Positions 1 through 8,342 of a stretch of DNA of 64,000 bases are shown here, piece by piece. Position numbers and translations under genes: made by a program. Under the pieces are notes generated by a model that worked only from the letters and a program-made list of their open reading frames with translations, ran no database searches and was not told the origin of the DNA. The DNA comes from Armatimonadota bacterium (GTDB lineage Bacteria > Armatimonadota > Zipacnadia > UBA1398 > JAKPQA01), in contig JAKPQA010000074.1 of the NCBI GenBank assembly GCA_029547025.1, forward strand, positions 1 to 64,000, read 5' to 3'. Position 1 is the first letter of the stretch. Each line of letters begins with the position of its first letter.

Positions 1-48
1 CAAGCCGCTACCATCGACATTCCCCAAAGCCCAACCAGGATTCGCACC

Positions 49-1770
49 ATGTGGAAGCTGCTGCTCGCCTTCGTCGTTTTCGCCGCCGTCGCGCTGTTTG
101 TGCTGAAGAAGGGCGGCGGCAACGTCGACATGACCAGGTTCCAGCAGCAAGGCCAGGACCCCGCCGGACAAACACCCCCCGGCTAGGAACCCGCCGGTCC
201 TCAACCCGAAATCCAGGCCGGCGCCGCCGGCGTCACCACCGTCCAGGAATACAAATTCGTCCCGCAGGAGAAACTCCCCCCCGTCAAGGGCACGAGCGCC
301 TACAAGTGGGACGCCAACGCCAAGGTCGTCCAGTTCCACATCAACGTCTGGATCGGATGGCTCCCCATCATCGCCGCCAACCACGGCTTCGCCCCCAATG
401 AGGAAAGCGTCTTCTTCAAGAATTACGGCTTCAAGGTCGACCTGAAACTGATCGACGACCCCGTCGTCGCGCGCGACACCTATGTCTCCGGCGACAGCCC
501 CATTCTCTGGGGCACGCTCGACATGATGGCCCTCTTCGCCCCCGAACTCATGAAGGATTCCCGCACCTCGCCCCGCATCTACCAGCAGATCGACTGGTCC
601 AGCGGCGGCGACGGCATCGTGGTCCGTGAGGGCATCAAGACCGTCGAGGACTTGGTCGGCAAGACGGTGACGTACGCGCAGAACAGTCCCTCGCAGTATT
701 ACCTGAATACGCTGTTGCTGTCGGCCGGCATCCAGCCGAACCGCGTCTCGCACAAGTTCACCGACTCGGCGTTTGGCGCTTCCGCAGCCTTCGTCACGGA
801 CCCCAAGATCGACGCCTGCGTGAGCTGGGCGCCCGACATCTACAACATCCCAGACAAGGTTCCCGGGACGAAGCTGCTGTCCACGACCGCCGACGCGAGC
901 AAGGTCATTGCCGACGTCTGGGCTGCGCGCGCGGACTTTGCCCGGGACAAACCCAAGGTCATTCGCGGTCTGGTTGAGGGCATCTTCAAGGGCATGGAGA
1001 TGCTCGAGAAGGACGCCGCATTCCGCGACCAGGCGTGCCAATGGCTAGCGAAGGGCTACGACCTGCCCGCGGAAGACGTCAGGGGCATGCTCCAAGACGC
1101 CCACTCGACCAACTTCGCCGAGAACAAGCAGTTCTTCCTGAACGCGGCGAACCCGACCAACTTCGAGCGCACCTGGAACCGCATCACCTTCGTCTACCAG
1201 CAGCTCAAGAAGCTCGACAAGGCCATAGCCTTTGACCAGGTGATGGACTTCTCGGTCATCAAGGCACTGCAGGACGAGAACAAGTTCGCGTCCCAGCAGG
1301 ACACGTACACGTCGAAGTTCGCTCCCTCGGACTGGCAACGGGTCGCGGAGGCTCCGCTGATCCGGCAGGTCATCCGCATTCACTTCTACCCCAACTCCGC
1401 GAACCTGTTCGAACCGGCCCGGGACGAGTATGGCCACATCATCCAGGGCCAGCTCTACGACCCGTCGGTCAACGACACGCTCGAACGCGTGGCGCAGCTT
1501 GCCGGCCAGTTTGACCGGGCGATGATCGTGATATCGGGCCACACGGACGACTCATACCGCGATCAGGTACCTTACGAACTGGTGAAGAAACTCTCGCTCG
1601 ACCGCGCGGAAGCCGTGCGCAAGGCACTTATCGACAAGCACAAGTTCGACCCAGGCAAGTTCAAAGCCGAGGGTAGGGCGTGGGATGTGCCGGCGGACCC
1701 CAATGACCCGCACAACCATGCACTGAATCGGCGGGTCGAAATCGGTGTGTACCCGCCGGAGGCCGAGTAG
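49..1770 (+). CDS. NitT/TauT-type ABC transporter substrate-binding protein fused to C-terminal OmpA-like domain; reading frame interrupted by in-frame TAG at 184-186
   Basis: ATG at 49 encodes MWKLLLAFVVFAAVALFVLKKGGG (membrane anchor). Same frame is open from 187 to the TAG at 1768-1770. Periplasmic-binding-like core, then IRIHFYPNSANLFEP...VISGHTDD...LSLDRAEAVRKAL...NRRVEI (OmpA/MotB-like). The supplied ORF track starts only at the internal Met at 523. Confidence 0.8.
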
Positions 1771-1796
1771 TCCAGCATGGGGACGGCCCGACAGCC

Positions 1797-2810
1797 GTGA
1801 GTGCGGAGACGGGGGAGCCGGAGCGGATGCGCCGCCGCGGTTGGCTGGGGTTACTGGTCCGCCCGCCCCAGGACCCGGGGCCCGATGACTCGGGAGGCGC
1901 CGGGGAGGAGCGGAGCGACGCCGTGGCATCCGGGCCACGGCCGGCCCGGGCAGGTTCGGGCGGGAGGCCACGCGGGAAAGCCCGGCCGGGGCCGCGTTTC
2001 TTCCGCGTACGCGAACCACTGGCACCGCAGTGGCGTCTCCTGCTGTCGCTGCTGCCCTTCGTGGCATTCGCGGCATGGTGGGTGTGGGCCACGGCAGGCC
2101 CATCGCCGGAGGTGCGCCGCATCTCACCCTATGCTCTGCCCAGCCCGGGCGATATTGGCGAATTCCTCCCCAGCCTGTGGTATGACAGCGCGTTGATGCG
2201 CAACATCCTGGTGAGCCTCGTCCGTGTGGGCGCCGGGTTCGCTCTCGCAGCAGCCATCGCGCTGCCCCTCGGCGTGGCCATGGGGAGCTTCACCCGCATT
2301 GGGGCCACGTTCAGCCTTGTGGAGACGGTGCTCGGATATCTCCCTATCGCCGCCATCGTCCCACTCACCATGGCGTGGTGGCATAGTGGCGAGAAGCAGA
2401 AAGTCGGCTTCCTGGCGCTGGCTACGTTCTCCTACCTCCTGCCGCTCATTGTCCGGCATGTGCGGAAGGTGGACCACCAGTACCTTCTGGCGGCGTACGC
2501 CCAGGGCGCGACCCCATGGCAGGTGGTGTTCCGCGTGCTGGTGCCGATCGCGCTGCCGGATATGCTGAACTCGCTTCGGCTGGGCCTCGGTGTGGGATGG
2601 ACCTACATCGTTCTGTGTGAGGTCATCAAAGAGGGAGAGGGCATGGGCGGGGTGGGCAACCTGATCCTGGTGTTCCAGCGCCTGGGGAAGATGGAGGGCG
2701 TCTACCCGACCGTTGTGGCGATTATGCTGGTGGGCGCACTGCTCGACCGCGCGTGCGCCAAGCTTTGGGCCTGGTTCTTCCCCTACCGTATTGGGCTGGA
2801 GGGGGAGTGA
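1797..2810 (+). CDS. ABC transporter permease (NitT/TauT/SsuC-like, BPD_transp_1)
   Basis: Multiple TM segments; EAA-loop-like AAYAQGATPWQVVFRVLVPIALPDML; GTG start 26 nt after upstream stop. Confidence 0.88.
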   Translation: MSAETGEPERMRRRGWLGLLVRPPQDPGPDDSGGAGEERSDAVASGPRPARAGSGGRPRGKARPGPRFFRVREPLAPQWRLLLSLLPFVAFAAWWVWATAGPSPEVRRISPYALPSPGDIGEFLPSLWYDSALMRNILVSLVRVGAGFALAAAIALPLGVAMGSFTRIGATFSLVETVLGYLPIAAIVPLTMAWWHSGEKQKVGFLALATFSYLLPLIVRHVRKVDHQYLLAAYAQGATPWQVVFRVLVPIALPDMLNSLRLGLGVGWTYIVLCEVIKEGEGMGGVGNLILVFQRLGKMEGVYPTVVAIMLVGALLDRACAKLWAWFFPYRIGLEGE

Positions 2811-2813
2811 GCC

Positions 2814-3737
2814 ATGGCCGCCCCCCCGACCCCGGATCCGCCTTGTCTCGAGATCGACCACGTCAGCAAGGAGTTTCGCCGGCCGGGGCAGGCGCCGTTC
2901 GTGGCGGTCCGGGATCTGTGCGCCACGGTGCAGGACTCTGCGGGCTCAGGCGAGTTCATCACCATTGTCGGTCCGAGCGGATGTGGGAAGTCGACGCTAC
3001 TGCAGCTTGTGGCGGGGTTTGACACCCACGTCCCCCCCACGACCGGCGAGATTCGGTTCCACGGTGAGCCGGTCACGGGGCCGAGCGCAGATCGCGGCAT
3101 GCTGTTCCAACACTACGGGTGTTACCCGCACCTCACTGTGCTCGACAACATCGCGTTCGGGTTGAGGCTCCACGCTCGCGAGCTCGGTCTCTCACGGCGG
3201 GTGATCCGCGACATCGCGCTCGACTGGATGCGCAAGGTGCGATTGTCGGGGGATGACGCGACGAAATACCCGCACGAACTCTCGGGCGGGATGCGACAGC
3301 GAGTTGCCCTGGCCCGTTGCCTGGCCCTCAAGCCCAAGTGCATTTTGATGGATGAGCCTTTCAGCGCGTTGGATGAACCGACGCGGTTTGAGATGCAGGA
3401 TCTGATTGTGGATCTGTGGTCGGACCTGAGGGCCACGATCCTCCTGGTCAGCCACAGTGTGGCCGAGGCGGTGTACCTCGGCGACCGTGTATGGGTAATG
3501 AGCCCCGCGCCGGGGACGATCGTGGCTGAGTACAGAGACGTGCCGCTCCCGAGCCCGGACGTTCCGGCCATGGCCGAGCAGTCAAAGCCCGAGTTTGCCG
3601 CGGCGGTCACGGAGATCAGCGGCGAGTTCCTACGTATCCTCAGGACGCCCCGCGAGGAGCTGCAGGCCGTGGTGGCCGATGGCACCGGACGGAATCGGCC
3701 GGTCGAGGGGAGGGCCGTGAGCAGTGGCGCGGGGTAA
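2814..3737 (+). CDS. ABC transporter ATP-binding protein (NitT/TauT/SsuB-like)
   Basis: Walker A VGPSGCGKSTLL, signature LSGGMRQRVALAR, Walker B CILMDEPFSALDEPTR. Confidence 0.95.
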   Translation: MAAPPTPDPPCLEIDHVSKEFRRPGQAPFVAVRDLCATVQDSAGSGEFITIVGPSGCGKSTLLQLVAGFDTHVPPTTGEIRFHGEPVTGPSADRGMLFQHYGCYPHLTVLDNIAFGLRLHARELGLSRRVIRDIALDWMRKVRLSGDDATKYPHELSGGMRQRVALARCLALKPKCILMDEPFSALDEPTRFEMQDLIVDLWSDLRATILLVSHSVAEAVYLGDRVWVMSPAPGTIVAEYRDVPLPSPDVPAMAEQSKPEFAAAVTEISGEFLRILRTPREELQAVVADGTGRNRPVEGRAVSSGAG

Positions 3738-4566
3738 GGTTCGGAGGCCAAACGAGCCGGGATACGGCGATTACCTGAGGGCCGCGTTCAACTACCGCGT
3801 GCCGGTCCGCGGGCTCGGCGGCGTCCCGATCAACTGGCTGTTCCTGGGCGCGGTAGGCGTTGCCAGCATCGTCGCGTGGCCCGTTCTGCTAGTCGGGGCG
3901 GGCGCGGAGATCGGCTTCCTGAGTGCTCTGGCCAACAGCGACCGTTTCCAGCGTTCGGTGCGCGCACGGATGCTTCAGACTCGCGACGAGGCCCTGCTGG
4001 ATCAGCAGGACGTCGCAGCTAGCGGGCTGTCACCCGGTGCCCAGGCGCGCTACGCGGCCTTCAGGCAGAGGTGCTCCGAGATCGTCGAGATCGCCCGGAA
4101 GCTACAACCCGCGGACGGTTCGGAGCTGCAGACCTATGCCGACCACCTGGCCGAGCTGCGTTCTGTCTATGTGCGAATGATTACGCTGCTTGAGGTGTTC
4201 TCTCGCTACTCGGTCGACTGGAACAAGACCGACCCCGAGCCGGCGATGAGGGCGGTGGAGAAGGAGCTCGAGCGCGAGGACTTGTCCGACTCGATGCGCC
4301 GGTCCAAGGAGGCGACGCTGGGGGTCCTGAGACGCCGCGCCGAGAGCCGAAAGGCCATCAGCGAACGGGCTCACGTGCTGCACTCGGAGATCGGCCGCCT
4401 CGAACAAGAGGTCGCGCTCCTGCGTGACCAGGCTCTGCTGACTCGAGACCCGTCGGTCCTCACGCAGAGCATGGATTCGGCGGCAGGCATCCTCGAGCAG
4501 CACAACGCGTGGCTTCAGGAGAACGCCGCCGTGTTCGAGCGCCTCGAGCAGGAGGAGATGGCCTGA
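3724..4566 (+). CDS. Membrane-anchored helical/coiled-coil protein of unknown function, translationally coupled to the ABC operon
   Basis: GTG start overlaps the ATPase stop by 14 nt; hydrophobic INWLFLGAVGVASIVAWPVLLVGAGAEIGFL, then long charged helices. Confidence 0.75.
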   Translation: MARGKVRRPNEPGYGDYLRAAFNYRVPVRGLGGVPINWLFLGAVGVASIVAWPVLLVGAGAEIGFLSALANSDRFQRSVRARMLQTRDEALLDQQDVAASGLSPGAQARYAAFRQRCSEIVEIARKLQPADGSELQTYADHLAELRSVYVRMITLLEVFSRYSVDWNKTDPEPAMRAVEKELEREDLSDSMRRSKEATLGVLRRRAESRKAISERAHVLHSEIGRLEQEVALLRDQALLTRDPSVLTQSMDSAAGILEQHNAWLQENAAVFERLEQEEMA

Positions 4567-4655
4567 CTCGGGCACCGTGGAGCATCCGCCGCCGCCCTCG
4601 CCCTCCTGCACCGGACGCGGGGCCCTGTCGCCGCCCATCGAGGAGGTCCTGCCGC

Positions 4656-5651
4656 ATGCCCCGGCTCTCGCCCAAAGAGAACCTGCTCCGCGCCATCCGG
4701 TATGATGACCCTGAGTGGGTACCGCGCTGCAATGAACCGACTATGGTTGGCATCGCATATGAGGGCAACTTCAGGGTGGCCTGTTGGACGGACGCGTGGG
4801 GCACGCATTGGGAGACCACACGAGACGATATGGTGCCCTTTCCGAAGGGCCACCCCCTACCCAGCCTCGACGCGCTGGCCGAGTTCGCCTTCCCCGACCC
4901 GGACGTCATGTTCGTGCTGTCTGAGGACGCGAAGAGCTGCCTTGCCCGGGCAGAGAAAGAGGACCAGCTCATCTTCGGCCAGCAGACCTATCTGCTGTTC
5001 GAGCGGGCATGGGCGCTGATGGGCATGGAGGCCTTCATGGAGGCCTTCTACACGCATCCGGAGGAGATGCACGAGCTGCTCGGGCGCATCACGGACTACA
5101 ACATCCGCATCTTCGAACGCTACATGGAGGCGGGTTGTCATGGCGTGTCGTTCTCGGAGGACTTGGGCGCGCAGCGCTCACTGATGATCTCGCCTGACCT
5201 GTGGCGCCGCTTCTTCATGCCCCAGTACGCCCGCGCATTCGAGCCGGTGAAGCGTGCGGGAGGGCTGATCAACTTCCACTCATGCGGGTGTGTGCAGGAC
5301 ATCGTCGACGACCTGGTGGCGTTGGGGGTAGACATACTGAACCCCATCCAGGCTCGCGCCAACGATCTGGCGATGCTCAAGCGTGTAGCGCACGGTCGCA
5401 TGGCACTTCAGGGCGGGGTCGACACGCAGCACCTGCTCATGCTGGGGACACCCGATGAGGTCGCCATCGAAGTGCGGCGGCTCATCGACCTGTTGGCTCC
5501 GGGAGGCGGGTACATCATCGGCCCCGATCAAGGGATGCCGTTCCCTCCGGCCAACCTCCAGGCTCTGTGGCGAACGGCGGCGGAGTACGGCCGCTATGAC
5601 GCGCCGCATCTCCGGGAACAACGGGCCCCGGCGTGCCGTCAGACACCATGA
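4656..5651 (+). CDS. Uroporphyrinogen decarboxylase/MtaA-like methyltransferase family protein
   Basis: MPRLSPKENLLRAIRYDDPEWVP N-terminus, HSCGCVQDIVDDL (HxCG), GGGYIIGPDQGMP. Start chosen at ATG 4656, downstream of the ORF-track start at 4509. Confidence 0.85.
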   Translation: MPRLSPKENLLRAIRYDDPEWVPRCNEPTMVGIAYEGNFRVACWTDAWGTHWETTRDDMVPFPKGHPLPSLDALAEFAFPDPDVMFVLSEDAKSCLARAEKEDQLIFGQQTYLLFERAWALMGMEAFMEAFYTHPEEMHELLGRITDYNIRIFERYMEAGCHGVSFSEDLGAQRSLMISPDLWRRFFMPQYARAFEPVKRAGGLINFHSCGCVQDIVDDLVALGVDILNPIQARANDLAMLKRVAHGRMALQGGVDTQHLLMLGTPDEVAIEVRRLIDLLAPGGGYIIGPDQGMPFPPANLQALWRTAAEYGRYDAPHLREQRAPACRQTP

Positions 5652-5679
5652 ACGCACGCGCTGAAGGGATGGAAGCCCC

Positions 5680-7086
5680 GTGAGCCGCTCACGATGGATT
5701 GCTCCTGCAGTAGGCGCCGCCGTCCTCTGCATCGGTTTCGCCGGAGCCAGACCGAACGAGGGTTCGACGCCCAGCTACGTGCTGGCGCGGCCTGCCACCG
5801 GGGCCGCCGCAGACGATCCGGCGGCACCTGCGGTGGGACCGCGGATGGACGTAGTGTTCCTTATCGATACCACGGGCAGCATGGCCGATGAGATTGAAGT
5901 GGTGAAGGAGAAGATGCGCGACATGGTCGCGCAGATCGCGTCGGGCGACCCGGCCCCGCGCGTGCGCTTCGGCCTCGTGCTCTACCGCGACCGCGGGGAC
6001 GAGTACGTGACCAAAGTCATCGAACTGACCGACGACATCGACGCCATGGTGGCCCACATTGCCGAGGTCCAGGCGGCGGGCGGAGGCGATGAGCCCGAGA
6101 GCCTCAACGAGGCGCTCCATGTGGCCCTGCACGACATGAACTGGGACCCGGCCGAGGAGGTCGACAAGACGGTCTTCCTCATCGCTGACGCCCCGCCGCA
6201 TATGGACTACGAGGGCGACTATCAGTACGCGGGCGAGGTCGAGTACGCGGTTCATCACAACATCATCATCCACTCCATCGGCTGCAGCGGGCTCAGCGAG
6301 GAGGGGAACTCGATCTTCAGGCAGATCGCCCAGGGCAGCGAAGGGACGTTCAACCTGTTGACCTATAAGCGCGAGTACGTCACGGCCGACGGCACGACGG
6401 AGACAGTGCTCGAGGCGGGGGGGCGGGTGTTCGGCATCATGGGCGAGCCGGGTGCGGCAGCGGATGCCGACTGGCGCGTCGGCGCCGAGCGCCTGGAGGA
6501 GGCTGGGGCGGCGCGAGCCATCGCGGCCGCGCCGGTCCCTCCGGCCACCGCGGCCCCAGGCGGAGCGATGGGCGGCGGTATGATGGGCGGAATGGGTGGA
6601 ATGGGTGGGACGGCGATGGGTGCCGCAACCGAGAACAACCTCGACTCGATCCTCGCCGGCACCCTCCGCAAGCAGGCTGAGAGACGCGGTGTGCGCTACG
6701 CCGACACGGGTACCCTCGAGATCGTGGCGCGCTATACCGGAACCCGAAGCGGCATCCATGAGGCCCTGCGGCAGGTAATCCGCACCGAGGACGAATGGAA
6801 GGCGCTCTGGGAACGGCACACCCAGCCGTTCGAGCCGCGCCCGGAGCTGCCCCAGGTGGACTTCGGGAAGTCCATGCTCATCGTCGTGTTCTCGGGAGAG
6901 AAACCCACCGGGGGGCACTCGGTCCGGGTCGAGACGGTCCGTGAGACGAAGGACGGTCTGGATGTGACGTTCCGGGTCACCAAGCCGGACGAGGGGATGA
7001 TGACCACGCAGGCGTTCACCCAGCCCTATGACATCGTTGTCGTCGACAACACGGAGGGCGAGTTGCGCTTCCTGGAGGCCGAGTAG
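5680..7086 (+). CDS. Secreted von Willebrand factor A domain protein with Gly/Met-rich linker and C-terminal PrcB_C-like domain
   Basis: MIDAS DVVFLIDTTGSMAD; GGAMGGGMMGGMGGMGGTAMG linker; C-terminal SMLIVVFSGEKPTGGHSVRVETV...YDIVVVD resembles PrcB_C. Confidence 0.82.
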   Translation: MSRSRWIAPAVGAAVLCIGFAGARPNEGSTPSYVLARPATGAAADDPAAPAVGPRMDVVFLIDTTGSMADEIEVVKEKMRDMVAQIASGDPAPRVRFGLVLYRDRGDEYVTKVIELTDDIDAMVAHIAEVQAAGGGDEPESLNEALHVALHDMNWDPAEEVDKTVFLIADAPPHMDYEGDYQYAGEVEYAVHHNIIIHSIGCSGLSEEGNSIFRQIAQGSEGTFNLLTYKREYVTADGTTETVLEAGGRVFGIMGEPGAAADADWRVGAERLEEAGAARAIAAAPVPPATAAPGGAMGGGMMGGMGGMGGTAMGAATENNLDSILAGTLRKQAERRGVRYADTGTLEIVARYTGTRSGIHEALRQVIRTEDEWKALWERHTQPFEPRPELPQVDFGKSMLIVVFSGEKPTGGHSVRVETVRETKDGLDVTFRVTKPDEGMMTTQAFTQPYDIVVVDNTEGELRFLEAE

Positions 7087-7229
7087 CGGCACTGGGCCTC
7101 GAGGCAGACTCCATCCTGCTGCGCTCGCCGAGCCCACATAGCGGTTTGTCGTGAAGGCGCACGGACTGCCGCCCCCGAACGCGTAGGCCGGTGATCATAC
7201 CCGACACCTTCGACGGCGGGGGGACCTCT

Positions 7230-8315
7230 ATGGCGGAACTGCGCTGCGGAGTTGTGGGGCTCGGTCGCGGGCGGCTCTTCGTCGAGCGACTTAACGCACA
7301 GCCCGACTGCCGTGTCACGGCGGTGTGCGACACGAACGACCGGGCTCTGGCCGGGCTCAGCGGACTGGAGTGCTACACGGATTTCGAGGAGATGCTCGAC
7401 TCGGAGCGGCTGGACCTGGTGGCCATAGTCGGCCCGGGTCCCGTGCATGCATCGCAGTCGGCTCGTGCCCTCGAGCGCGGGCTCCACGTCATCACCGAAA
7501 CGCCCTGTGTGTACTCGCTCGAAGAGGCGGCCACCGTGGTCGATGCGGTCCGCCGGAGCGGCCTGAAGTACATGCTGGCCGAAGACTACCTCTATGCCGG
7601 CTTCATGCAGCGGCTGCGGCCCATTGTGGAAGCCGGCGAGCTGGGCGATATCGTTGCCGCACAGGGGGAGTACACGCACGACTGCCGCGACATCCTCCTG
7701 CTCGATGGCGATGGGGCCTATGTGCCCTGGGCAGAGCGGGAAGGCCGCAACGACACGCGGCCATCGTGGCGAGCGACGGATCTGCCCCCCCTGAAGTACT
7801 GCTCCCACACGCTCGGGCCGCTGCTGCGACTGATGGGCGATCGCTGCGTTCGCGTGTCGGGCGTGAGCTCGGGGTCGCGCACCTTCCCCGCGGCCGGCAT
7901 GATCGACTATGCCACCGCCGTCATGCAGACAGCGGGTGGCAGGGCCGTCACGCTGACGAATGGGTTCGGCGTCGCTCATCCGTTCGCGTTCTTCCTGGCG
8001 CTATATGGGACGGCGGGAAGCATCCGCTGTGTACACTTCGGTACCCCGGAGGTTCGGATCCACCGCGATGGCCCTGACGCGGGCTGGAGGCGTCTCGATT
8101 GTGGCTGGTATGACCGCCCCGACGGGCGGAATTGGCTGGACGTGATGTTCGAGGAGTTTCTGACAAGCATCCGCGAGGACACGGAGCCACCCATCGATGT
8201 GTTCGCGGCCATGGACTTCACGCTGCCCGGAGTCTGCGCCCATGTGTCGGCCGAGCAGAACGGCATACCGGTCGTCGTGCCGGACTACCGCGAAGCTGCA
8301 GTGCTCGACCGGTGA
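7230..8315 (+). CDS. Gfo/Idh/MocA family oxidoreductase
   Basis: MAELRCGVVGLGRGRLFVERLNA Rossmann N-terminus; GLHVITETPCVYSLEEA; AEDYLYAGF. Confidence 0.9.
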   Translation: MAELRCGVVGLGRGRLFVERLNAQPDCRVTAVCDTNDRALAGLSGLECYTDFEEMLDSERLDLVAIVGPGPVHASQSARALERGLHVITETPCVYSLEEAATVVDAVRRSGLKYMLAEDYLYAGFMQRLRPIVEAGELGDIVAAQGEYTHDCRDILLLDGDGAYVPWAEREGRNDTRPSWRATDLPPLKYCSHTLGPLLRLMGDRCVRVSGVSSGSRTFPAAGMIDYATAVMQTAGGRAVTLTNGFGVAHPFAFFLALYGTAGSIRCVHFGTPEVRIHRDGPDAGWRRLDCGWYDRPDGRNWLDVMFEEFLTSIREDTEPPIDVFAAMDFTLPGVCAHVSAEQNGIPVVVPDYREAAVLDR

Positions 8316-8342
8316 AGCCAGGACGATGGAGTGGAGGCATCG

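Noticed and set aside
49-1770. Genome-wide TAG reassignment as explanation for the in-frame amber codon
   Set aside because: TAG is used as the normal terminator of this gene and of several others (e.g. ending at 7086, 14731, 27540).
5689-7137. 482-aa minus-strand ORF
   Set aside because: Antisense shadow of the VWA gene, which has a MIDAS motif and domain structure; the antisense protein shows no recognisable domain.
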